A DNA stretch of 44,857 bases from an uncultured Mycoplasmatota bacterium (GTDB taxonomy: Bacteria > Bacillota_I > Bacilli_A > RF39 > UBA660), in the NCBI GenBank assembly GCA_946498975.1, contig CAMMQC010000010.1:1-44857 (forward strand), in the 5' to 3' direction. Under the pieces are notes generated by a model. It was not told the DNA's origin. It was given only the letters and a program-made list of their open reading frames with translations, and made no database searches. The translations under genes and the position numbers were made by a program. This document shows positions 8,629-16,129 of the stretch, piece by piece; within the stretch, counting starts at the first letter, position 1; every line of letters starts with the position of its first letter.

Positions 8629-9945
8629 TTATGGTTCTTCTACATCAGGTCCGTTTTCTTCTTCATCTGATGGAGTAATATCAGTACTTGGTCCATCGTA
8701 ATCAATGTCTTCTTCTGTATATCTTTCCTTAGTGAATCCAAAGTTTACAGAAACTTTAGCACCAAGTTGAGCGAAATCATAGTTATCTATATCTTGTCCT
8801 TCAAGATAAATATATACTCTTACTTTAGTAATACTATTTGGTGCAAGTGTCATAAATTGTGGTCTTTCTGCTCCTGCAATTTTTTTCATTGTATCAGTAA
8901 AGTTTGGATATTCTACTAATTTATATGGGGCTTTATCTTCTGCTGCAGCATAAGTAGCATAATCTATTGTATTAGTAGCATATGTATTGAATGCAGTTCC
9001 ATCATAAATATTTACACCATCAGCAACATCAATTCTTCTACTAATTGCATATGTAGGATATGCTGTACCATTAACTATATCATTACAAGTTGTAGTACCA
9101 TCATCACTTTCTGTATATGAACTAGAAGAATAAACATCAGCAGCTGTTCTTGCTAAACAAGATTTATCATACCAATTGATAGCATTTTGAACGTGTGCTG
9201 TATCATTTGGTTCCCAAATTTGAGCACTACGACAAATTCCAGTTACTGGAGCAGCTCCATCAGCATCATCAGCACAAGTTATACCAGTAATTGTATCTTG
9301 ATCTACAGTATCTCCTTCTACACGTCCTATTTGTGCAAAAGCTACTCTTAATGAGTTTTCAATACCTGTATTTGGTACTCCACCTACATCTGCTACTTTT
9401 ACAGATGAATTTGTATTTAAGTAAATTGCTTCTTCATTATCTGGGTCATTATCAATATAATATTCATCTCCAGATAAGTTTTTAATGAATAAATCAAATG
9501 CTACATAACCATCACCTTCGATGTATGCCCCAGTTGTATCCTCTGTATCAGTATAGTTATTAACTTGTGCAGATAATAATCTATAACCTCCAGGTACAGC
9601 TGTTAAACTTGATTTTTCATATAATTTCATTCTTGATGTTGTACTATCCATATCTCCAACAGATGATAGAGGTATTAATTCTACACCATCTAATTTATTT
9701 GTATTGTTGTCATATTGTGTTGCTTCATTAACATCAAGATTATATTTCCAATCAATTCCATCCATTGATAGGAATAATCCTTCTGTTGTAGCAATATTTA
9801 TATCAAATTCTGATACTTCTACTCGCTTCATTCCTATAAACCAAGCATATGTTGATACAGCTAAGATTATTGCTATTAAAGAACACATTGCGACTAACTT
9901 TCTAATTTTCTTAGAATGTTTCTCATTATGTTTCTTCCTTTTCAT
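8629..9945 (-). CDS. A1: SipW-dependent (TasA/camelysin-like) surface protein, A type
   Basis: The protein has 438 aa. MKRKKHNEKHSKKIRKL is followed by a hydrophobic stretch and STYAWFIGMKRVEVSEFDINIA, the export junction of SipW-dependent proteins, with cleavage expected near YA/WF. Conserved features follow in order: SSVGDMDSTTSRM, GYVAFDLFIKNLSG, NSLRVAFAQIGRV, four cysteines around QIWEPNDTAHVQNAINWY, then RVYIYLEGQDIDNYDF and a short acidic tail. The start at 9945 has GGGAGG 5 nt upstream; a longer in-frame start would include that site. It is the second gene of module 1, separated from B1 by 68 nt that contain a hairpin, unlike the 15-nt gaps of the other modules. A fibre subunit paired with B1 is inferred. 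Confidence 0.75.
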   Translation of the reverse strand: MKRKKHNEKHSKKIRKLVAMCSLIAIILAVSTYAWFIGMKRVEVSEFDINIATTEGLFLSMDGIDWKYNLDVNEATQYDNNTNKLDGVELIPLSSVGDMDSTTSRMKLYEKSSLTAVPGGYRLLSAQVNNYTDTEDTTGAYIEGDGYVAFDLFIKNLSGDEYYIDNDPDNEEAIYLNTNSSVKVADVGGVPNTGIENSLRVAFAQIGRVEGDTVDQDTITGITCADDADGAAPVTGICRSAQIWEPNDTAHVQNAINWYDKSCLARTAADVYSSSSYTESDDGTTTCNDIVNGTAYPTYAISRRIDVADGVNIYDGTAFNTYATNTIDYATYAAAEDKAPYKLVEYPNFTDTMKKIAGAERPQFMTLAPNSITKVRVYIYLEGQDIDNYDFAQLGAKVSVNFGFTKERYTEEDIDYDGPSTDITPSDEEENGPDVEEP

Positions 9946-9974
9946 AATTCCTCCCACTTTTATCATATATAGTA

Positions 9975-10002
9975 CTGAAGGATAATAAGTATTATCCCTC
10001 AG
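9975..10002 (-). other. Strong hairpin between B1 and A1
   Basis: Arms CTGAAGGATAATA and TATTATCCCTCAG (one mismatch) enclose 2 nt, making a near-palindrome just after the B1 stop. There is no T tract, so it looks more like a processing or 3'-stabilising structure than a terminator. The B2-A2 and B3-A3 junctions lack it. Confidence 0.6.
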
Positions 10003-10013
10003 TTTATATTGTT

Positions 10014-11411
10014 TTAACTAAAATTCCAAGCACCATCAGTCTTAGTTGCAGTTTTATCTGTTCCACCATCTTTAAATGTAAAGCTTGTTATTGTTTTTGG
10101 AACACTAAATTCTCCTGCTCCTGAACTCCAAGTAATTTCCTCTGGAGAGATATCTGTAATTTCACCTGCAGCAGAATATTTTACAGCTTCATTTCTTTTT
10201 ACATCTTCTGGTAACTCAGGATTTCCATCATAATCAATATCTTCACCATAGAATCTTTCTTTAGTGAATCCAAATGATACTGATATTTTCTTACCAAGTG
10301 ATGCAAAGTCATAGTTATCTATATCTTGTCCTTCGATATAAACATATACTCTTACTTTAGTAATACTATTTGGAGCAAGTGTCATAAATGTAGGACGTTC
10401 AACTCCTTGTAAGTTTTTCTCTGTATCTGTAAATGTATCAAGATCTACTAATTTTCCATCAGCTGCTACTGGAGAAATACTATCAGTATAACCATTATAA
10501 TCAGCACCATCATACACATCTACTGTATCTGTTTCATCGATAACTCCACTTACTACATAAGTATGATAAGCTGTTCCATCACTAACAGTACCACAAGCAC
10601 CATTATATGATGCATCATCAAATACATCATCTGCAATTCTCTTTTTACAAGATGCATTATACCAATTTATAGCATTCTCTACGTGTTTAGTATCGTTTGG
10701 CTCCCAGATTTGAGCATTTCTTTGATCACAAATCTTAGTAGAACCATTACTTCCAGAACAATCAATACCAGTAATTGCAGTTGTAGCTACTGTATCTGCT
10801 TTAACACGACCTACTTGAGCGAATGCTACTCTAACAGAGTTTTCAATACCTGTATTTTGTTCACCACCATTTGTTGAAGCAGAAGCTTTTGATTCAGGTG
10901 TTAAGTAAATTGCTTCTTCATTAAGTGGATCATAATTTGTATAATACTCTTCACCTGATAAGTTCTTAATGAATAAGTCAAATGCTACATAGCCGTCAGT
11001 TTCTTGAGTAGAACTGTTATTAATACGGCTAGACATCAAACGATAACCACCTTCAGTAGCAGTTAAACTACCTTTTTCAAACATAATTAGTTTTGATGTA
11101 TCAGGGTCCATCGCTCCTACTGTTGATAAAGGTACAAGTCCTTCTCCACCCCAGCTATTAGTGTTACCTACGTAACTAGCATCATTATAATTTGTTTCAT
11201 TAATGGTTACTGTATCATCCCAATCAGTACCATTAAGTGATAAACTCAAACTTTCTGTTGTGGCAATAGAAATATCAAAACTTGAAACGTTAACAGTCTT
11301 CATACCTATAAACCACGCATAAGTAGAAACACCTAAAATTAATGCACATAAAGCTGTTCCAACTGCCAACTTTTTAACGCGTTTTTCGTGTTTCTTGTTT
11401 CTTTGTTTCAT
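10014..11411 (-). CDS. B1: SipW-dependent (TasA/camelysin-like) surface protein, B type
   Basis: The protein has 465 aa. MKQRNKKHEKRVKKLAVG precedes a hydrophobic segment and STYAWFIGMKTVNVSSFDISIA. Shared blocks follow: GEGLVPLSTVGAMDPDTSKL, GYVAFDLFIKNLSGEEYY, NSVRVAFAQVGRV, four cysteines around QIWEPNDTKHVENAINWY, and RVYVYIEGQDIDNYDF. B types then carry about 65 extra residues absent from A types, including ITWSSGA and FTFKDGG-like segments, probably a small beta domain. The ribosome binding site GGAGAAGGG lies just before the ATG. The gene heads module 1 behind a leader of about 250 nt and the promoter at 11641-11716. A major fibre subunit is inferred from copy number and family resemblance. 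Confidence 0.75.
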   Translation of the reverse strand: MKQRNKKHEKRVKKLAVGTALCALILGVSTYAWFIGMKTVNVSSFDISIATTESLSLSLNGTDWDDTVTINETNYNDASYVGNTNSWGGEGLVPLSTVGAMDPDTSKLIMFEKGSLTATEGGYRLMSSRINNSSTQETDGYVAFDLFIKNLSGEEYYTNYDPLNEEAIYLTPESKASASTNGGEQNTGIENSVRVAFAQVGRVKADTVATTAITGIDCSGSNGSTKICDQRNAQIWEPNDTKHVENAINWYNASCKKRIADDVFDDASYNGACGTVSDGTAYHTYVVSGVIDETDTVDVYDGADYNGYTDSISPVAADGKLVDLDTFTDTEKNLQGVERPTFMTLAPNSITKVRVYVYIEGQDIDNYDFASLGKKISVSFGFTKERFYGEDIDYDGNPELPEDVKRNEAVKYSAAGEITDISPEEITWSSGAGEFSVPKTITSFTFKDGGTDKTATKTDGAWNFS

Positions 11412-11467
11412 AAATCCCTTCTCCTTTTCTCTAATCTTAAAAGAAACTAAACTAGAATTCTAAACTT

Positions 11468-11561
11468 GTGTTACCTTACGAAAAACCAGGCTTTTTTTCA
11501 TAAAATAACACGAAATTTTTAGTTTTCGAGTTTAAAATCCCAAAGCATTAGACCATAATGC
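11468..11561 (-). promoter_or_regulatory. Structured 5' leader of B1 with GCCUGG-loop hairpin
   Basis: The 11412-11640 leader contains a two-part hairpin (11468-11511): outer stem GTGTTA/TAACAC, inner stem GAAAAA/TTTTTC, and apical loop containing GCCTGG on the minus strand. A second hairpin follows at 11545-11561 (GCATTA/TAATGC). The B2 leader holds the same two elements with different stem sequences. No known riboswitch class is recognised. Confidence 0.5.
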
Positions 11562-11640
11562 CTATAATATTATAAATAATACCACCGACTTCTGTATAGG
11601 AAATAAACTTAGTGAAAAACATCTTGAAACAACCCATACT

Positions 11641-11716
11641 ATATACACTCCGATATCTTTATAATATAGTTTAATTATAGCAATAACGAATTGAGGAAGT
11701 CAATATATTTTGTCGA
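11641..11716 (-). promoter_or_regulatory. Module promoter P1 (before B1-A1)
   Basis: On the minus strand TTGACT (11698-11703), 18 nt, then TATAAT (11674-11679). TCGACAAAA lies just upstream of the -35, and the block TATAAAGATATCGGAGTGTA (11641-11662 area) covers the predicted transcript start. The same arrangement recurs at P2 and P3. The upstream and downstream blocks are candidates for an operator and a 5'-end RNA element. Confidence 0.75.
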
Positions 11717-11764
11717 ATTTTCGGTTATTTTGTAGAAGTTTACAATATTAATATTATGCAAAAA

Positions 11765-11788
11765 AAAGAAGTCTTTTTTAACTTCTTT
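11765..11788 (-). terminator. Terminator of module 2 (after A2)
   Basis: Stem AAAGAAGT/ACTTCTTT with an 8-nt loop, followed on the minus strand by TTTTTTTT. It overlaps the last codons of A2 and separates module 2 from P1. Confidence 0.8.
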
Positions 11789-13097
11789 AAGGATGTATTT
11801 CTTCATCTTCTGATGGAGTAATATCTGTACTTGGTCCATCGTAGTCGATGTCTCCTTCTGTATATCTTTCTTTAGTAAATCCAAAGTTTACAGAAACTTT
11901 AGCACCAAGTTGAGCGAAATCATAGTTATCTATATCTTGTCCTTCAAGATAAATATATACTCTTACTTTAGTAATACTATTTGGAGCAAGTGTCATAAAT
12001 TGTGGTCTATCAGCACCTGCGATATTTTTCATTGTATCAGTGAAATATGGGAAGCTAACTAATTTATAAGCAGCTTTACCATCAGAATCAGCAGCACTAT
12101 ATGTAGGATATTCACTAGATTCAATACTATTTGCTGTATATTTATTAAATGCTGTACCATCATAAACATTTACTTCATCAGCAACATCTATTCTTCTACT
12201 AATTGCATATGTAGGATAACTTGTTCCATTAGAAATTGTATTACAAGTTGTAGTATCACCATCAGTATAAGATGCATCACTATCAACATCAGCAGCTGTT
12301 CTTGCTAAACAAGATTTATCATACCAGTTAATTGCATTTTGAACGTGATCAGTATCGTTTGGCTCCCAAATTTGAGCATTACGGCAAATTCCTGTTACTT
12401 GAGCAGCTCCATCTTCATCGTCAGCACAAGTCATACCAGTAATTGTATCTTGATCTGTTGTATCTGCTTTAACACGTCCAAGTTGTGTAAAGGCAACTCT
12501 AATTGAATTTTCAATACCTGTATTTTCTACTCCACCATCTGTTGCAACAGTTACACTAGAATCTGTATTTAAGTAAATTGCTTCTTCATTTTCTGGATTA
12601 TTTGTAACATAATATTCTTCTCCAGATAAGTTTTTAATGAATAAATCAAATGCTACATAACCATCACCTTCAATATAAGCTTGAGTGTTTGGTTCTTGTT
12701 CAGTATAGTTATTAACTTGTGCAGATAATAATCTATAACCTCCAGGTACGGCTGTTAAACTTGATTTTTCAAATAATTTCATTCTTGATGTAGTACTATC
12801 CATATCTCCAACAGATGATAGAGGAATTAATTCTACATCATCTATTTTATTTGTATTATTTTCATATTGTGTTGCAGTATTAACATCCAAATTATACTTC
12901 CAATCAATACCATCCATTGATAAGAACAATCCTTCAGTAGTTGCAATATTAATATCAAATTCTGATACTTCTACCCTCTTCATACCAATAAACCACGCAT
13001 AAGTTGATACACTTAAGAAGATAGCGATTAAACAGCAAAATGCAGCTAACTTTCTAATATTCTTAGAATGTTTTTCATTATATTTTTTCTTTTTCAT
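11787..13097 (-). CDS. A2: SipW-dependent (TasA/camelysin-like) surface protein, A type
   Basis: The protein has 436 aa. The export junction STYAWFIGMKRV is at residues 31-42. Secreted-part cysteines are at 224, 238, 263 and 285, around QIWEPNDTDHVQNAINWY (242-259). The RVYIYLEGQDIDNYDF block is at 379-394, and the C-terminus is acidic (SEDEEIHP). Long stretches match A1 and A3, while about residues 130-145 and 265-350 vary. AGGAGG lies 10 nt before the ATG and overlaps the end of B2 (15-nt gap), so B2 and A2 are co-transcribed. It ends in a terminator. The A/B pairing in every module suggests a heteromeric assembly; this is inference. Confidence 0.75.
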   Translation of the reverse strand: MKKKKYNEKHSKNIRKLAAFCCLIAIFLSVSTYAWFIGMKRVEVSEFDINIATTEGLFLSMDGIDWKYNLDVNTATQYENNTNKIDDVELIPLSSVGDMDSTTSRMKLFEKSSLTAVPGGYRLLSAQVNNYTEQEPNTQAYIEGDGYVAFDLFIKNLSGEEYYVTNNPENEEAIYLNTDSSVTVATDGGVENTGIENSIRVAFTQLGRVKADTTDQDTITGMTCADDEDGAAQVTGICRNAQIWEPNDTDHVQNAINWYDKSCLARTAADVDSDASYTDGDTTTCNTISNGTSYPTYAISRRIDVADEVNVYDGTAFNKYTANSIESSEYPTYSAADSDGKAAYKLVSFPYFTDTMKNIAGADRPQFMTLAPNSITKVRVYIYLEGQDIDNYDFAQLGAKVSVNFGFTKERYTEGDIDYDGPSTDITPSEDEEIHP

Positions 13098-13112
13098 CTA
13101 ACCATTACCTCC

Positions 13113-14510
13113 TTAATTTATTTGCCAACCATCACCTGAATTAGTTGCTGTTTTTAAAGTACCTTCATCTTTAAATGTAAATGTATCAATTGTATTTGGA
13201 ACTCTAAATTGTTTAGCACCTGAACTCCAAGTAATTGCATCTGGTGTGATATCTGTAATTGCACCAGTAGGTTCATAATCAACTGCAGTTACATCTCTAA
13301 CTACATCAGCAGGTAATTGTGGATCTCCATCATAATCAATATCTTCACCATAGAATCTTTCTTTAGTAAATCCAAATGATACTGATATTTTCTTACCAAG
13401 AGATGCAAAATCATAATTATCAATATCTTGTCCTTCAATATATACATATACTCTTACTTTAGTAATACTATTTGGTGCAAGTGTCATAAATGTAGGACGA
13501 TCAACACCTTGTAGATTTTTCTCAGTATCTGTAAATGTATCAAGATCTACCAATTTACCATCAGCAGCTGTTGGAGAAATACTTTTTGTATAACCATTAT
13601 AATCTTCTCCATCATATACATCTACTGTATCTGTTTCATCAATTTCACCACTTACAACATAAGTTGAATAAGCAGTTCCATCACTAACAGTACCACAAGC
13701 ACCTGCATATGATCCTTCATCCATTACACTATCACCAGTTCTTTTCTCGCAAGATTCATTATACCAATTAATAGCATTTTGAACGTGTTTTGTATCGTTA
13801 GGCTCCCATACTTGTGCATCTCTTTGATTACAAATCTTAGTAGAACCACCAGTACCAGCACAATCAATACCTGTAATAGTACCAGGATCCTCTGTATCTG
13901 CTTCAACACGTCCTACTTGAGCGAATGCAACTCTTACAGAGTTTTCAATACCTGATTTAGCTTCTTCTCCAACCATAGCAGATTTAACTGTAGATTCAGG
14001 TGTTAAATAAATTGCTTCTTCATTTTGTGGATCATAATTTGTATAATATTCTTCACCTGAGAAGTTTTTAATAAATAAATCAAAGGCAACATAACCATCT
14101 GTTTCAGCTGTAGTATTATCTACTTGACTAGCCATTAAACGATAACCACCAGCAGTTGCAGTTAAACTACCTTTTTCAAACATAATTAATCTTGATGTAT
14201 CTGGACTCATAGCACCTGTTGTAGAAATAGGAACAAGTCCTTCTCCACCCCAACTGTTAGTATTCCCATCGTAACTAGCAGTATCATAATTTTCTCCATT
14301 GATATTTACTTCATAATCCCAAGTCTCACCGTCAAGAGAAAGCATTAAACTCTCAGTACTAGCAATTGAAATATCGAAACTTGAAACATTAACAGTTTTC
14401 ATACCAATGAACCAAGCATAAGTAGAAACACCTAGGATAATTGCACATAATGCAGTTGCAATCCCGAGTTTCCTTAAGCGTTTTTCATGTTTTTTGTTTC
14501 TTTTTTTCAT
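13113..14510 (-). CDS. B2: SipW-dependent (TasA/camelysin-like) surface protein, B type
   Basis: The protein has 465 aa, the same length as B1. TYAWF is at residues 30-34 after a basic start (MKKRNKKHEKRLRKLG). It has the four-cysteine block around QVWEPNDTKHVQNAINWY, the RVYVYIEGQDIDNYDF block, and the B-type C-terminal extension containing ITWSSGAKQF and FTFKDEG. It heads module 2, with a ribosome binding site GGAGAGAG before the ATG, a leader of about 200 nt and promoter P2 upstream. Differences from B1 and B3 concentrate in the surface-loop-like middle part, which suggests diversification of exposed regions. The role as fibre subunit is inferred. Confidence 0.75.
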   Translation of the reverse strand: MKKRNKKHEKRLRKLGIATALCAIILGVSTYAWFIGMKTVNVSSFDISIASTESLMLSLDGETWDYEVNINGENYDTASYDGNTNSWGGEGLVPISTTGAMSPDTSRLIMFEKGSLTATAGGYRLMASQVDNTTAETDGYVAFDLFIKNFSGEEYYTNYDPQNEEAIYLTPESTVKSAMVGEEAKSGIENSVRVAFAQVGRVEADTEDPGTITGIDCAGTGGSTKICNQRDAQVWEPNDTKHVQNAINWYNESCEKRTGDSVMDEGSYAGACGTVSDGTAYSTYVVSGEIDETDTVDVYDGEDYNGYTKSISPTAADGKLVDLDTFTDTEKNLQGVDRPTFMTLAPNSITKVRVYVYIEGQDIDNYDFASLGKKISVSFGFTKERFYGEDIDYDGDPQLPADVVRDVTAVDYEPTGAITDITPDAITWSSGAKQFRVPNTIDTFTFKDEGTLKTATNSGDGWQIN

Positions 14511-14546
14511 AAAAAAACTCTCTCCTTTTTATTATCATTATACAAC

Positions 14547-14611
14547 TTATTCTTTAGTATATTAACCAGGCATTAATAATTTAAAAGAATAATTTTTTGG
14601 CATTAAATGCC
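14547..14611 (-). promoter_or_regulatory. Structured 5' leader of B2 with GCCUGG-loop hairpin
   Basis: Outer stem TTATTCTTT/AAAGAATAA (14547-14555 with 14584-14592), inner stem ATTAA/TTAAT, apical loop TGCCTGG on the minus strand. A second hairpin, GGCATT/AATGCC, lies at 14599-14611. Loop and order match the B1 leader while stem bases differ. The D leader, about 65 nt long, has no counterpart. Confidence 0.5.
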
Positions 14612-14684
14612 ATATTATAAACAATATCAATAATAGTGTACAGCAAAAAAACTGCAAAAAACATTCTGTAACTACTTATATAAT

Positions 14685-14757
14685 CATACACCCCGATATC
14701 TTTATAATATATTTCAATTATAACAATAGCAATAATAAAAATCAATATATTTGTCGA
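14685..14757 (-). promoter_or_regulatory. Module promoter P2 (before B2-A2)
   Basis: TTGATT (14740-14745), 17 nt, TATAAT (14717-14722) on the minus strand. TCGACAA is upstream (14751-14757) and the conserved block ending GATATCGGGGTGTATG (14685-14711) lies at the predicted 5' end of the transcript. It is one of three matching promoters in the locus. Confidence 0.75.
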
Positions 14758-14782
14758 ATTTTATCGCACATTTTTTGCAAAA

Positions 14783-14811
14783 AAAAACGAGGTAACTTTT
14801 TCCTCGTTTTT
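14783..14811 (-). terminator. Terminator of module 3 (after A3)
   Basis: Stem AAAAACGAGG/CCTCGTTTTT with a 9-nt loop and a long minus-strand T tract. It overlaps the A3 stop codon, so module 3 (D-B3-A3) is a closed unit. Confidence 0.85.
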
Positions 14812-16114
14812 ATGCCCCTTCTTCTTCAGGAGATGGAGTTATATCAGTACTAGGACCTTCATAATCAATATCTCCTTCTGTATATCTTTCCTTAGTAAAT
14901 CCAAAGTTTACAGAAACTTTAGCACCAAGTTGAGCGAAATCATAGTTATCTATATCTTGTCCTTCAAGATAAATATATACTCTTAGTTTAGTAATACTAT
15001 TAGGTGCAAGAGTCATAAATTGTGGTCTATCAGCTCCTGCGATATCCTTCATTGTATCAGTAAAGTAAGGATAATCTACTAATTTATAATTAGTTTTTGT
15101 TTCAGCTGCTTCATAAGTAGCATAATCTGTAGAATTTGCAGCATAAGTATTAAATGCAGGTCCATCATATATGTTAACTTGATCAGCAACATCTATTCTT
15201 CTACTAATTACATATGTTGGATAAGCAGTACCATTAACAATTTGATTACAAGTAGTATTATCATCCTCGCTAGGAGTATAAGATGCATCATTATCAACAT
15301 CAGCTGCTGTTCTTGCTAAGCAAGAAGTATTATACCAATTAATAGCATTCCCTACATGGTCAGTATCATTAGGTTCCCAAATTTGAGCATTACGACAAAT
15401 TCCTGTAACAGGATATGTTCCTTTTTTATTATCAGCACAAGTCATTGCTGTAATTGTACTAACTGCTTCTGGAGCTTCAGTATTTTCAATACGTCCAATT
15501 TGTGTAAAGGCTACTCTAATTGAGTTTTCAATACCTGTATTTTGTACTCCTCCATCTGCTGCAACTGTAACACTAGAGTTTGTATTTAAGTAAATTGCTT
15601 CTTCGTTTTCTGGATTATTTTCAATATAGTATTCTTCTCCAGATAAGTTCTTAACGAATAAATCAAATGCAACATAACCATCACCTTCAATATATTCACC
15701 AGTTGTATCTTCTGTATCAGTATAGTTATTAACTTGTGCAGATAATAATCTATAACCTCCAGGTACTGCTGTTAAACTTGATTTTTCAAATAATTTCATT
15801 CTTGATGTAGTACTATCCATATCTCCTACTGAAGATAAAGGTATTAGTTCTACACCATCTATTTTATTAGTATTATTTTTATATTGTGTTGCTTCATTAA
15901 CATCTAAGTTATATGTCCAATCAGAACCATCCATTGATAAGAATAATCCTTCAGTAGTTGCAATATTAATATCAAATTCTGATACTTTAACAGTCTTCAT
16001 ACCTATAAACCATGCATAAGTTGATACACTTAAGAAGATAGCGATTAAACAGCAAAATGCAGCTAATTTTCTAATTTTCTTAGAATGTTTTTCGTTATAT
16101 TTTTTCTTTTCCAT
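14810..16114 (-). CDS. A3: SipW-dependent (TasA/camelysin-like) surface protein, A type
   Basis: The protein has 434 aa. MEKKKYNEKHSKKIRKLAAF precedes the hydrophobic segment and STYAWFIGMKTVKVSEFDINIA. Its junction carries the B-type KTV instead of the KRV of A1 and A2, a hint of exchange between paralogues. The four-cysteine region surrounds QIWEPNDTDHVGNAINWY, followed by LRVYIYLEGQDIDNYDF and a short acidic end. The 15-nt gap to B3 and the shared AGGGGG-type site show co-transcription. It is the last gene of D-B3-A3. Function is as inferred for the other A proteins. Confidence 0.75.
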   Translation of the reverse strand: MEKKKYNEKHSKKIRKLAAFCCLIAIFLSVSTYAWFIGMKTVKVSEFDINIATTEGLFLSMDGSDWTYNLDVNEATQYKNNTNKIDGVELIPLSSVGDMDSTTSRMKLFEKSSLTAVPGGYRLLSAQVNNYTDTEDTTGEYIEGDGYVAFDLFVKNLSGEEYYIENNPENEEAIYLNTNSSVTVAADGGVQNTGIENSIRVAFTQIGRIENTEAPEAVSTITAMTCADNKKGTYPVTGICRNAQIWEPNDTDHVGNAINWYNTSCLARTAADVDNDASYTPSEDDNTTCNQIVNGTAYPTYVISRRIDVADQVNIYDGPAFNTYAANSTDYATYEAAETKTNYKLVDYPYFTDTMKDIAGADRPQFMTLAPNSITKLRVYIYLEGQDIDNYDFAQLGAKVSVNFGFTKERYTEGDIDYEGPSTDITPSPEEEGA

Positions 16115-16129
16115 CTAACCATTACCCCC

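Noticed and set aside
9291-9985. Plus-strand open frames (64 and 93 aa) inside the A1 gene
   Set aside because: They are antisense shadows of a well-supported coding sequence, with no ribosome site and low-complexity leucine or isoleucine runs.
11412-11640. Known riboswitch in the B1 leader
   Set aside because: I compared it by eye with c-di-GMP, SAM, purine, glycine and preQ1 cores and saw no match. It is kept only as an undefined leader element.
11675-11884. 69-aa minus-strand frame covering the end of A2 and promoter P1
   Set aside because: It overlaps A2 in another frame, the module terminator and the promoter, and no ribosome site precedes it.
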